Source of the DNA: TMED14 sp002167805
GTDB taxonomy: Bacteria > Bacteroidota > Bacteroidia > Flavobacteriales > Schleiferiaceae
NCBI GenBank assembly: GCA_965655795.1
Contig: CBFHHY010000002.1
Coordinates: 186,001-250,000 of the forward strand
DNA length: 64,000 nt
Direction: 5' to 3'
Positions 52,028 to 61,031 of the stretch are shown here, piece by piece. Both the position numbers and the translations under genes were made by a program. Within the stretch, counting starts at the first letter, position 1, and each line of letters opens with the position of its first letter. The notes below the pieces were generated by a model. The model was not told the DNA's origin. It searched no databases and saw only the letters and a list, made by a program, of their open reading frames with translations.

Positions 52028-54883
52028 TTATCTAAAACTATCAATTGGGGCACATGTACAAATCAAATTACGGTCACCGAATGCATCATCCACGCGCCTT
52101 ACAAAAGGCCAAATTTTATTTTCTTCCAAGTATTTTAAGGGAAAAGCAGCTTTTTGCCTTGAGTAAGGCAATGACCAGTTATCGTTTACCAAAACACCTT
52201 GAGTATGCGGAGCATTTTTTAATGGATTATTATCCAATTCATAAGATCCATTAATAATTTCATCTATTTCTGATCTTATTTCTAGCATGGCTTCGCAAAA
52301 TCTATCCAGTTCAAAAAGAGATTCACTTTCAGTTGGCTCAATCATCATTGTTCCCGCCACCGGAAAGCTAACTGTAGGAGCATGATATCCAAAATCCATA
52401 AGACGCTTTGCGATATCAGTGACTTCAATCGAAGCATCTTTCTTAAAAGGACGACAATCAAGTATCATTTCATGCGCACAACGACCGTTTTCCCCAGAGT
52501 ATAAAATCGGGTAAACAGACTCTAAACGAGATTTTATATAGTTGGCGTTCAAAATAGCAACCTTGGTGCTTTTTGTAAGTCCTTTGGAACCTAACATTTT
52601 TATGTAACCATATGAAATCAGTAAAATCAAAGCTGAACCAAAAGGAGCGGCCGAAACGGAACCAATACCCTTTTCACCTCCAGTTTGAACAGCATAATGA
52701 TTTGGTAAAAAAGGAGCTAAATGTTTTTTAACACATATTGGACCAACTCCTGGCCCCCCTCCTCCATGAGGAATAGCAAATGTTTTATGCAGATTTAAAT
52801 GACAAACATCAGCACCTATTAATCCAGGCGAGGTTAAGCCTACTTGGGCATTCATATTAGCACCATCCATATATACCTGTCCACCGTGCTTATGAATTAT
52901 AGATGTCAAATCTTTTATTGCAGATTCAAAAACACCATGAGTTGACGGGTAAGTAATCATCAAACATGCTAGAGTATCAGCATGTTTTTCTGATTTTTGG
53001 ATTAAGTCATTTAAATCAATATTGCCTCTCGAATCGCAATCCACAACGACAACATTCATACCTGCCATTACAGCCGAAGCCGGATTAGTGCCATGCGCGG
53101 AAGAAGGAATTAAAGCTGTTTTTCTTTGAAAATCCCCTCTGCTCCTGTGATATTCGCGGATCACTAAAAGTCCTGAATATTCTCCTTGGGCACCAGAGTT
53201 TGGTTGTATTGAAGTAGCATCAAAACCTGTTATTACAGCTAAATCATGCTCTAAAGATTTGATAATTTCTAAATAGCCACCGGCTTGATCCCTGGGAGCA
53301 AATGGATGAATCTGAGAAAATGAAGGCCAAGTTAGAGGTAACATTTCTGCTGCAGAGTTCAACTTCATAGTACATGACCCCAATGGGATCATTGAATGAT
53401 TTAAAGCTATGTCGCGTCTTTCTAATTTTTTTAGGTAGCGCATCATTTCTGTTTCACTCCTATGCACACTAAAAGTTGGGTGATCGAGATATTTTGATTT
53501 TCTTAATAATTTATTAGGAAGGTCAGATCCCCTTTTACTTTTATTTATTTTAAGCTTCTCGTTTTTTGAGTTTGAAAAACATTTTACCAGTTCCATGAAA
53601 TCCTCATTATTCATGACTTCGTTCATAGAAATCATAATTCCTAATCGAGATTCACCAAGATTTATTCCTCTTTCCAGAGCTCGGTCATTAATATTTTTCT
53701 TTGAATCAATATCTACTTCAATATGAATCGTATCAAAAAAATGAGAATTTGAAACCTTAAATCCTAGGTTTTCCAGAGTCAGTTTTAAGTCACTAGCATA
53801 TTGATGAATTCTCAAGGCAATCTCCTTCAAACCCTCTGCTCCATGATAAACAGCATACATCCCTGCCATTATTGCCAAAAGAACTTGAGACGTACATATG
53901 TTAGAAGTTGCTCGATCTCTCTTTATATGCTGTTCTCTTGTTTGAAGCGCCATTCTCAAGGCCTGGTTCCCATCAATATCTATAGTTCTTCCAATAATTC
54001 GCCCTGGCATAAATCTCTTGTAATCCTGCTTCGAAGCAAAGTAAGCAGCATGGGGACCTCCAAAACCCATTGGAATTCCAAATCTTTGAGTCGATCCCAA
54101 AACAACATCTGCTCCCCATTCTCCTGGTGGCTCTAGAATTGTCAGTGAAAGTAAGTCAGCAGCAACAGCAACCTGGATCTCCATCGAGTGACATAAATCA
54201 ACAAGGTGTTTGAAGTCTTTTATTTCGCCCTGCGAATCTGGATATTGCCAAAAAATTCCGAAAAATTCATTATTGGGCTGAAAATCTTCTAAATTTCCAA
54301 AAACGAGCTCTACGCCCATAGGCTCAGATCTAGTTTGCAATAAAGATTTGGTTTGATCAAAAATATGAGAGTCTACAAAAAATTTAATTGAACCCCTCTT
54401 TTTTTGGTCTCTAGATCGAGCACCTAAAAACATACTCATTGCCTCAGCAGCTGCTGTCGATTCATCTAATAGGGAAGCATTTGCTATCTCCATGCCCGTC
54501 AAATCGATAATCATGGTCTGAAAATTTAAAAGGCCTTCTAGCCTCCCCTGAGCAATTTCCGCCTGATAAGGGGTATAAGCAGTATACCATCCTGGGTTCT
54601 CAAGAATGTTGCGCTGTATTACGGCTGGAGTAATTGTTGGATAATAGCCTTTTCCGATATACGTACTATGAATAACATTTTTTTTACTCAAAGAATTCAT
54701 GTGACGGAAGAAATCACTTTCTGTCATGCCCTCTTCTATTTGCATTTCATCAGCTAAACGTATTGAACTAGGAACAGTTTCCTCGATTAACTGCTCGAGG
54801 GATTTAACCCCAATTGCACTTATCATCTTTTGATGATCTTCATCGTTGACTCCTACATGACGACCTGTAAACTCAGTTGACAT
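52028..54883 (-). CDS. gcvP: Glycine dehydrogenase (decarboxylating), P protein
   Basis: 951-residue PLP enzyme of the glycine cleavage system, releasing CO2 and passing the aminomethyl group to GcvH. It has both halves of a homodimeric GcvP. N-terminal FTGRHVGVNDEDH, STQRFGIPMGFGGPHAAYF (about 262), the Gly-rich and PLP-Lys region HLNLHKTFAIPHGGGGPG (about 695), and PLGSCTMKLNSA (about 497). The other gcv genes are not in the window. Divergent from kynU. Confidence 0.96.
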   Translation of the reverse strand: MSTEFTGRHVGVNDEDHQKMISAIGVKSLEQLIEETVPSSIRLADEMQIEEGMTESDFFRHMNSLSKKNVIHSTYIGKGYYPTITPAVIQRNILENPGWYTAYTPYQAEIAQGRLEGLLNFQTMIIDLTGMEIANASLLDESTAAAEAMSMFLGARSRDQKKRGSIKFFVDSHIFDQTKSLLQTRSEPMGVELVFGNLEDFQPNNEFFGIFWQYPDSQGEIKDFKHLVDLCHSMEIQVAVAADLLSLTILEPPGEWGADVVLGSTQRFGIPMGFGGPHAAYFASKQDYKRFMPGRIIGRTIDIDGNQALRMALQTREQHIKRDRATSNICTSQVLLAIMAGMYAVYHGAEGLKEIALRIHQYASDLKLTLENLGFKVSNSHFFDTIHIEVDIDSKKNINDRALERGINLGESRLGIMISMNEVMNNEDFMELVKCFSNSKNEKLKINKSKRGSDLPNKLLRKSKYLDHPTFSVHRSETEMMRYLKKLERRDIALNHSMIPLGSCTMKLNSAAEMLPLTWPSFSQIHPFAPRDQAGGYLEIIKSLEHDLAVITGFDATSIQPNSGAQGEYSGLLVIREYHRSRGDFQRKTALIPSSAHGTNPASAVMAGMNVVVVDCDSRGNIDLNDLIQKSEKHADTLACLMITYPSTHGVFESAIKDLTSIIHKHGGQVYMDGANMNAQVGLTSPGLIGADVCHLNLHKTFAIPHGGGGPGVGPICVKKHLAPFLPNHYAVQTGGEKGIGSVSAAPFGSALILLISYGYIKMLGSKGLTKSTKVAILNANYIKSRLESVYPILYSGENGRCAHEMILDCRPFKKDASIEVTDIAKRLMDFGYHAPTVSFPVAGTMMIEPTESESLFELDRFCEAMLEIRSEIDEIINGSYELDNNPLKNAPHTQGVLVNDNWSLPYSRQKAAFPLKYLEENKIWPFVRRVDDAFGDRNLICTCAPIDSFR

Positions 54884-54911
54884 ATTTTCAATTATAACTT
54901 TTTATACAACA

Positions 54912-54919
54912 CAAAATTA
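54912..54919 (-). promoter_or_regulatory. -7 box of gcvP
   Basis: TAATTTTG on the minus strand, exact TAnnTTTG, 28 bases upstream of the ATG. I see no glycine riboswitch fold in the 76-base gap. Confidence 0.55.
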
Positions 54920-54959
54920 CTTCTCATATAACCTAACTTGCAGTTCAAAGTTTACGGTT

Positions 54960-56228
54960 ATGAACGTGTTTTTAACTATTTCCGATGCAAAGGCTCTAGA
55001 TTCAGAAGATGCATTACGTCCATTGCGAAAAAAATTCTATCTCCCAAAATGGAAAGGTGAAGATTCAATTTACCTATCAGGAAACTCTTTGGGCCCTCAG
55101 CCCAAAAACACAAAAAAAGCATTATTACAGGAGCTCAAGGACTGGGAAGAGCTGGGCGTAGCTGGTCATTTTAAAGCAAATAAACCTTGGTTTTCATACC
55201 ATGAATACTTTAGCAAATCTTTGTCTAGACTCACAGGATCAAAGGAAACAGAAGTTATTTGCATGGGGTCTTTAACTGCAAATCTCCATTTTGCCCTTGC
55301 AAGCTTTTACAGACCATCAAAAAAACGGAAAATTATACTATGTGAAAAAAAAGCTTTCCCCAGCGACAGATATGCATTAATCAGCAAACTAAAAATGCAT
55401 AATCTCACTGAATCAGAATTATTAGAAGTTCATGGATCAGATTCTACTGGAGTCCCAAATGATGAAGACATCTTAAAAGCTATTTCAATTCATGGAGATA
55501 GCATATCTCTAGTTTTAATAGGCGGAGTCAATTACTATACGGGAAGGCTCTATGATATGAAAAGAATTACAAAAGCTGCGAAAGAAAAAGGCATCACTGT
55601 TGGCTGGGACTTGGCTCATGCCATAGGGAACGTTCCACTAAACTTGAACAAATGGAATATAGATTTTGCGGTTTGGTGTTCTTACAAATATCTAAATTCT
55701 GGACCTGGAGGAACAGCAGGAATGTTTATTCATGAGAATCATCACAAAAATGACCTTCCAAAATTAGCTGGATGGTGGGGGCATAATAAAGCAACAAGGT
55801 TTAAAATGGGCGATGAATTCGATCCAATAAAAACTGCAGAATCATGGCAAGTGAGTAACGCTCCAGTCCTTTCGATGTCAGCTTTGAGAGCATCATTAGA
55901 TATTTTTGATACTGTACCATTGGAAAGCCTTAGAAATAAATCACTAGCCCTTAGTCAATGTATTATGCAAATGATTGATCATTTGTCAGAAGAGACCGGA
56001 GAAAAAATAAAAATAATTACTCCAAGAGAAGATGCTAAAAGAGGAGGTCAAGTATCAGTTCAATTTGAAAATAGAAATAACTCGTTTTTTCAACAAATTT
56101 CAAAAAATGGTGTTATTGCAGACTGGCGAGAGCCTGGAACCATAAGAATGGCAATTGCACCACTTTACAATTCTTATGAAGACATATCAAAACTTGAAAA
56201 AGCTTTAAAAGATTCTATAGAAACATGA
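54960..56228 (+). CDS. kynU: Kynureninase
   Basis: 422-residue PLP enzyme cleaving kynurenine or 3-hydroxykynurenine to (3-hydroxy)anthranilate and alanine. YLSGNSLGPQPK (about 38), WFSYHEYFSKSLSRLTGS (about 79), VGWDLAHAIGNVPL (about 216) with the PLP Asp, and WCSYKYLNSGPGG (about 239) with the Schiff-base Lys. Full length. Its stop overlaps the kmo ATG (ATGA), fixing them as one operon in the tryptophan-to-quinolinate branch. Confidence 0.95.
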   Translation: MNVFLTISDAKALDSEDALRPLRKKFYLPKWKGEDSIYLSGNSLGPQPKNTKKALLQELKDWEELGVAGHFKANKPWFSYHEYFSKSLSRLTGSKETEVICMGSLTANLHFALASFYRPSKKRKIILCEKKAFPSDRYALISKLKMHNLTESELLEVHGSDSTGVPNDEDILKAISIHGDSISLVLIGGVNYYTGRLYDMKRITKAAKEKGITVGWDLAHAIGNVPLNLNKWNIDFAVWCSYKYLNSGPGGTAGMFIHENHHKNDLPKLAGWWGHNKATRFKMGDEFDPIKTAESWQVSNAPVLSMSALRASLDIFDTVPLESLRNKSLALSQCIMQMIDHLSEETGEKIKIITPREDAKRGGQVSVQFENRNNSFFQQISKNGVIADWREPGTIRMAIAPLYNSYEDISKLEKALKDSIET

Positions 56229-57553
56229 AAAGATATACAGTTGTAGGAGCTGGATTAGTTGGATCTCTTTTAAGTCTCTACCTATCAAAAAAAGGTCATC
56301 AAGTAGATGTTTATGAACGAAGGAAAGATCCAAGAAAAAACAAAAAATCTGAGGGGAGATCTATAAATCTTGCGCTCAGCGAGCGAGGATGGGCATCGCT
56401 GAAGGAAGTGGATATAGAAAAAGAGGTTCTTTTTGATGCAATACCTATGTACCGAAGAGTAATGCATGATATTGAGGGAAAGCTAAGCTATCAAGATTAT
56501 GGAAAAAACGGTCAAGCCATATACTCAGTTTCAAGAGGTGGTCTAAATCGTCTTTTGATAGAAAAAGCTGAATCAAAACCGAATATCAAAATCTCATTTG
56601 ATCACAAGTGCATTGCAGCAAACCTAAACGATGCATCCGTAACTTTTGAGCACCAGCGAAAAACCAATCAAATAAAAAATGATGCGGTCTTTGGAACAGA
56701 TGGGGCATTCTCCAAAATAAGATTGGAGTTTCAAAAAAGGAGTGGCTTTTCATATTCTCAAGACTACATAGAACACGGCTATAAAGAACTAAATATAAAC
56801 CCTGGCCCAGAAGGTTCATTTAGGTTAGAAAAAGAAGCACTACATATATGGCCGAGAGGAGGTTATATGCTTATTGCGTTACCGAACCCAGATGGGAGCT
56901 TTACGTGTACATTATTTTTTCCAATGAAGGGGGAATTAAGTTTTGAATCTCTTGACTCAAGTAAAAAAGCCAAAGAATTCATGTCACAAAACTTTGGCGA
57001 TGCTTTAGAACTAATGGAAGATTTTGAAAATCAATGGAACACCAATCCTACCTCTAGTTTGGTGATCATAAAATGTGACCCATGGAATGTTAAAGGTAAA
57101 TCCATTCTTTTAGGAGACGCATCCCATGCAATAGTGCCATTTTATGGCCAGGGAATGAATTCGGGGTTCGAAGATTGCAGAGTGCTCTATGAGATTATGG
57201 AAAAATCGGATAGCCTGGAGACGGCATTTGAATCCTTTAGTATTACAAGAAAGCCAGATGCAGATGCAATTTCAGACTTAGCCATGCAAAATTTTGTTGA
57301 GATGAGGGACTTAACTGGGCAACCAGATTTTTTATTGCGAAAAAAAATAGAAAATAACTTTAGTAACCTGTATCCTGACAAATGGATGCCCTTGTATTCC
57401 CAAGTAACATTCTCGCAAATTCGATACTCAAAGGCTCTTGCCGAAGGGAAAAAACAAGATGCAATAATGCAGAAAGTGATGAAAATTCAGAACATAGAAA
57501 AATTATGGAATAGCGAAGAAGTCAATAATTTTATTCTAAATTCTCTCAAGTAA
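56225..57553 (+). CDS. kmo: Kynurenine 3-monooxygenase
   Basis: 442-residue FAD monooxygenase hydroxylating kynurenine at C3 with NADPH and O2. Rossmann VVGAGLVGSLLSLYLSKKG at the N terminus, GRSINLALSERGW (about 44), second FAD motif LLGDASHAIVPFYGQGMNSGFEDC (landmark GDASHAIVPFYG, about 297). Very similar to KMO overall, including the C-terminal hydrophobic region near FRKK-type segment FLLRKKIENN. With kynU it makes 3-hydroxyanthranilate, a precursor for de novo NAD via quinolinate. The ring-opening dioxygenase is not in the window. Confidence 0.94.
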   Translation: MKRYTVVGAGLVGSLLSLYLSKKGHQVDVYERRKDPRKNKKSEGRSINLALSERGWASLKEVDIEKEVLFDAIPMYRRVMHDIEGKLSYQDYGKNGQAIYSVSRGGLNRLLIEKAESKPNIKISFDHKCIAANLNDASVTFEHQRKTNQIKNDAVFGTDGAFSKIRLEFQKRSGFSYSQDYIEHGYKELNINPGPEGSFRLEKEALHIWPRGGYMLIALPNPDGSFTCTLFFPMKGELSFESLDSSKKAKEFMSQNFGDALELMEDFENQWNTNPTSSLVIIKCDPWNVKGKSILLGDASHAIVPFYGQGMNSGFEDCRVLYEIMEKSDSLETAFESFSITRKPDADAISDLAMQNFVEMRDLTGQPDFLLRKKIENNFSNLYPDKWMPLYSQVTFSQIRYSKALAEGKKQDAIMQKVMKIQNIEKLWNSEEVNNFILNSLK

Positions 57554-57562
57554 GAAAATATA

Positions 57563-58327
57563 TTAGATACTTTTCAGCGCAGCACGCATTTGCTTGAATA
57601 AATTGCTTCTAAAAACATAATCAACAATAGCTTTTTCATTTGTAGTAAGAACTTCTTCTTTTGCACCTTCCCAAGTCTTTCTTCCTCCCTGAAGCAGAAC
57701 TACATGATCACCAATCTCTAGAACTGAATTCATATCGTGCGAATTTATTACTGTAGTCATGCCAAATTCATGAGTAATCTCATGTATGAGTTTATCAATT
57801 ACAATAGCTGTTTCTGGGTCCAGCCCTGAGTTTGGCTCATCACAAAATAAATATTTTGGATTCAAGACTATTGCCCGTGCAATTGCAACTCTCTTCTGCA
57901 TCCCTCCTGATAACTCTGAGGGCATTTTCTTAAATGCCTCATCAGGAATTCTCACTCGATTTAAACAAAATTTTATTCTATCCACCTTTTCTGAATCCGT
58001 CATACCAGAAAAAAAATTCAAAGGCAATCCGACATTTTCCTCAATGCTGAGACTGTTGAACAAGGCAGAGCCTTGAAATACCATTCCCATTTCTTGCCTT
58101 AATTTTTTTCTATCATTCTTATTCAAATTATCCCAAATACGATCATCGTACTCAACGACCCCCGAGTCTATTGTATGCAATCCTAAAATCGATTTAAGAA
58201 AAACAGTTTTACCACTACCACTTAGACCAATAATTAAATTACATTTTCCTGGAAACAATTCCACGTCAATTCCTTTAAGCACTTGCTCATCTCCAAAAGA
58301 TTTGGTAATTCCCTTTACTCGTATCAT
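57563..58327 (-). CDS. ABC transporter ATP-binding protein, MlaF-like
   Basis: 254-residue ATPase. Walker A GLSGSGKTVFLKS (about 33), Q-loop MVFQGSALFNS (about 82), signature LSGGMQKRVAIARA (about 140), Walker B KYLFCDEPNSGLDP (about 160) and switch His NSHDMN (about 196). The phrase GSALFNSLSIEENVGLP is typical of MlaF/Ttg2A, which power lipid transport between membranes. Its start shares a base with the stop of the permease gene. Converges on kmo with a nine-base gap. Confidence 0.9.
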   Translation of the reverse strand: MIRVKGITKSFGDEQVLKGIDVELFPGKCNLIIGLSGSGKTVFLKSILGLHTIDSGVVEYDDRIWDNLNKNDRKKLRQEMGMVFQGSALFNSLSIEENVGLPLNFFSGMTDSEKVDRIKFCLNRVRIPDEAFKKMPSELSGGMQKRVAIARAIVLNPKYLFCDEPNSGLDPETAIVIDKLIHEITHEFGMTTVINSHDMNSVLEIGDHVVLLQGGRKTWEGAKEEVLTTNEKAIVDYVFRSNLFKQMRAALKSI

Positions 58328-59070
58328 TACAATAAAATATCTGTTAAGATGTAATTAAATAATATAATTGTAAATGACATAGCTACAACTGATTTTGTAC
58401 TCGCTTTACCCACCTCTACTGCACCGCCTTCAACACGATAACCAAAAAATGCTGAAACAGTCGCAATTATAAAGGCAAATACAAATGTTTTTGTCAATGA
58501 ATAAGTCACATAATGAGGAAAAAACTCCATAAAATAACCGGATAAATAGACTTCTATATTCACAAGGTTTAGAAGGTCTCCAGCAAGGTAACCTCCAACC
58601 ATTCCTAAAAGCATTCCAAAAATCACTAGAATAGGGTTGAAAAGTAAACAAGCCGCTATTTTGGGAAGAACCAAGTAGGATGCTGGATTAATACCCATAA
58701 CTCTCAATGCATCCATTTGTTCTGTGACTCTCATCGTTCCTAGAGTAGATGCGATGTTAGAACCTACTTTACCTGCTAAAATTAGACTCACAATAGTAGG
58801 AGCAAACTCTAATACTATCGCTTCTCTCACCGCAATAGCTATGTAACTATCGGCTAAAAATGGGTTATCTAAATTCATTGCTGTTTGAATTAGCACAACT
58901 GCCCCCATAAATAAGGAAATAAAGCATACCAATGCAATAGAGCTAAAGCCTAATAAATCAACCTCTCTTAAAAAAGAGCGATAATATTCTCTCCAATGCT
59001 CTGGACGCCTAAAAACTTCGGTTAAAAAATTAAAGTATGCACCTAAACCCTCAAAAAAGCCATAAATCAT
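58327..59070 (-). CDS. ABC transporter permease, MlaE family
   Basis: 247-residue inner-membrane permease of the MlaE/YrbE family, about five or six helices: IALVCFISLFMGAVVLIQTAMNL (landmark FMGAVVLIQT), EFAPTIVSLILAGKVGSNIASTLGTMRVTEQMDALRVMGINP (landmark GSNIASTLGTMRVTEQ, about 112) and the C-terminal GGAVEVGKASTKSVV. It forms the channel of a phospholipid transporter with the ATPase that follows. No MlaD-type substrate-binding protein is adjacent. The exact box TATTTTTG ends four bases before its ATG. Confidence 0.9.
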   Translation of the reverse strand: MIYGFFEGLGAYFNFLTEVFRRPEHWREYYRSFLREVDLLGFSSIALVCFISLFMGAVVLIQTAMNLDNPFLADSYIAIAVREAIVLEFAPTIVSLILAGKVGSNIASTLGTMRVTEQMDALRVMGINPASYLVLPKIAACLLFNPILVIFGMLLGMVGGYLAGDLLNLVNIEVYLSGYFMEFFPHYVTYSLTKTFVFAFIIATVSAFFGYRVEGGAVEVGKASTKSVVAMSFTIILFNYILTDILL

Positions 59071-59074
59071 ATGC

Positions 59075-59082
59075 CAAAAATA
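59075..59082 (-). promoter_or_regulatory. -7 box of mlaE-mlaF, four bases from the ATG
   Basis: TATTTTTG on the minus strand, exact TAnnTTTG, with four bases before ATG 59070: a predicted leaderless transcript. Confidence 0.6.
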
Positions 59083-59100
59083 GGTTAAATTCGGGGCGTC

Positions 59101-59253
59101 ATGAGATTAATAAAAATAAGAAATAGAATTCTTGTAGTTTTCATATTAATATTATCAAGTATTTCATGCAGAAGTACAAGAGATTGCGATTGCCCAAGTT
59201 TTAAGAATTACAGCGATAATATAAAATTAATAGATCAATTAATTCATGGATAA
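59101..59253 (+). CDS. Mini-lipoprotein (50 aa), unknown
   Basis: 50 residues, too short for usual calling. A basic start and hydrophobic core ending ILSSISC give a lipobox with the lipid Cys at residue 23, leaving a 28-residue mature peptide with two more Cys (CDCP motif). The stop region overlaps the SprT-like ATG by eight bases, and a one-mismatch box TAAATTCG ends seven bases before its ATG. Function unknown. Confidence 0.6.
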   Translation: MRLIKIRNRILVVFILILSSISCRSTRDCDCPSFKNYSDNIKLIDQLIHG

Positions 59254-59839
59254 TTGGTCTCTAATTGAACCGCATATTTTGAAAAGGTCTTATTCTTTAG
59301 TAAAGCCAATCATTAAAGATTTTAAAGGAATTATCAAACTCTCTAAACCGAGAAAATCGAAATTAGGTGACTTTAGAGCGCAAAAAAATGGCGAAACATC
59401 AATAAGCATAAACAATGATTTAAAACCCGATACATTTTTAGTTACCCTTCTGCATGAAATAGCTCATTATCATGTTTATTGTTTAGACACAAAAATTGCT
59501 AAAGCACATGGAGAAGAGTGGAAGAATAGGTTTAGAAATTTAATTTCACCATTCCTAGATAAGGATATCTTTAGCACAAATGTTCAATTAGCTTTAAAGA
59601 ATCAAATAGCCTCTCCCAAAGCATCATGTGGAGCTAGTGTCGAATTAATGAAAGCTTTCAATCCTGATCTGGAAAATCCAAATACCATTGAAAAACTTCC
59701 TTTTGGATGTCATTTCCAATTAAAGAATGGGAAAAAATTTAAGCTTGGTGTTAAACGAAAAACTCGATATGAATGCTCTGAATTAACTAGCGGCATTATC
59801 TTTACAATACATCCGCTTGTAGAAGTGAAACTTATATAA
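59246..59839 (+). CDS. SprT-like metalloprotease-domain protein
   Basis: 197 residues with a SprT-type zinc-peptidase domain. HEIAHYHVY (about 69; HExxH) gives two His ligands and the Glu, and HGEEWKNRF (about 91) the third. The C-terminal part has a short Cys-containing segment (PFGCHFQLKNG and YECSE) reminiscent of the SprT zinc ribbon but with only two Cys. Bacterial SprT proteins are poorly characterised; related eukaryotic SPRTN removes DNA-protein crosslinks. It overlaps the mini-lipoprotein gene and ends two bases before purK. Confidence 0.82.
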   Translation: MDNWSLIEPHILKRSYSLVKPIIKDFKGIIKLSKPRKSKLGDFRAQKNGETSISINNDLKPDTFLVTLLHEIAHYHVYCLDTKIAKAHGEEWKNRFRNLISPFLDKDIFSTNVQLALKNQIASPKASCGASVELMKAFNPDLENPNTIEKLPFGCHFQLKNGKKFKLGVKRKTRYECSELTSGIIFTIHPLVEVKLI

Positions 59840-59841
59840 TT

Positions 59842-61008
59842 GTGCAATATTCTTTTGATAATCAAGACTTTTCTATAGCCATGCTTGGAGGTGGTCAATT
59901 AGGGAAAATGTTATTAGCAGAGGCTGGAAGGCTTGATATAAAAATTAATGTATTAGATCCCAATTCTGAAGCGCCAGCAAAAAAGGGAGCCAATTTTTTT
60001 AAAAAGGGAGACTTCAAAGACTACGATACAGTCATAAAGTTTGCTTCTGATGCTGATGCTGTAGTAATTGAAATAGAAAGTGTCAACGTTGAGGCTCTGG
60101 AAGAGCTTGAAAACAGAGGAATCCCATGCTTTCCTCCCAGCAGGGTCCTTAGGATAATTCAAAATAAAGGACGGCAAAAAGATTTTTTCAGAGACCATGA
60201 AATTCCCACTTCTGATTATAAAAAATACAAAAATCTCGAATCCTTAAAAGTAGATATTTCAAAGGGGAAGAGATCATTACCGTTTGTTTGGAAAATTGCA
60301 GAAGGTGGTTATGATGGCTTTGGAGTTAAAATTGTTAAAAACCTTAAGGATCTTGATAATCTAGCTAAAGGAGAATGTATAGTTGAATCCTTAGAGAGTA
60401 TCAAAAAAGAAATTGGTGTAATCGTAGCAAGAGATTTAAATGAAGAAATTATTGCCTTTCCTCCTGTTCAAATGGAATTTCACGATGATGCGAACCAAGT
60501 GGAATTTGTAACATGTCCAGCAGAAATTTCTAAAAACCTATCGCAAAAATGTACAGAAATGGCTTTATCAGTTGGACAGTCGTTAAAAACAAATGGCCTT
60601 CTTGCGGTTGAATTATTTATTCTAGAAGATGATAAAATAGTGGTAAATGAATTAGCACCAAGACCGCATAATTCAGGTCATTTGACAATTGAGTCCTGTA
60701 ACGTTTCACAATTTGAACAACTTTTAAGATGTGCATGCCAATTTCCCTTGAGCCAAGTAAAACTCAATTCAGCTTCCGTAATGGCTAATATTGTTGGCGA
60801 GCCTGGTTTTGAAGGGCTGGTAAAATATGTTGGTCTTAATGATGCATTAAAAATTGATTACGCAAAATTGCATTTGTATGGAAAAACCCAAACTAGACCC
60901 CATAGAAAAATGGGGCATGTAACCATTATCAGCGATAGCATAGAAGATGCGCGTAAAAAAGCGAAGGAATTTAAATCTATCCTTTTAGTACAAAGTAAAA
61001 ATCTCTGA
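59842..61008 (+). CDS. purK: N5-carboxyaminoimidazole ribonucleotide synthase
   Basis: 388-residue ATP-grasp enzyme converting AIR and bicarbonate to N5-CAIR in purine synthesis. AMLGGGQLGKMLL (about 13), the KIAEGGYDGFGVKIV ATP-grasp loop (about 152), and the metal site VNELAPRPHNSGH (about 271). The start is GTG at 59842, three bases after the sprT stop; the first ATG (residue 14) would cut into the Rossmann strand. Followed by purE. Confidence 0.94.
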   Translation: MQYSFDNQDFSIAMLGGGQLGKMLLAEAGRLDIKINVLDPNSEAPAKKGANFFKKGDFKDYDTVIKFASDADAVVIEIESVNVEALEELENRGIPCFPPSRVLRIIQNKGRQKDFFRDHEIPTSDYKKYKNLESLKVDISKGKRSLPFVWKIAEGGYDGFGVKIVKNLKDLDNLAKGECIVESLESIKKEIGVIVARDLNEEIIAFPPVQMEFHDDANQVEFVTCPAEISKNLSQKCTEMALSVGQSLKTNGLLAVELFILEDDKIVVNELAPRPHNSGHLTIESCNVSQFEQLLRCACQFPLSQVKLNSASVMANIVGEPGFEGLVKYVGLNDALKIDYAKLHLYGKTQTRPHRKMGHVTIISDSIEDARKKAKEFKSILLVQSKNL

Positions 61009-61031
61009 ATAAAAACTTTAACTTTATAATC

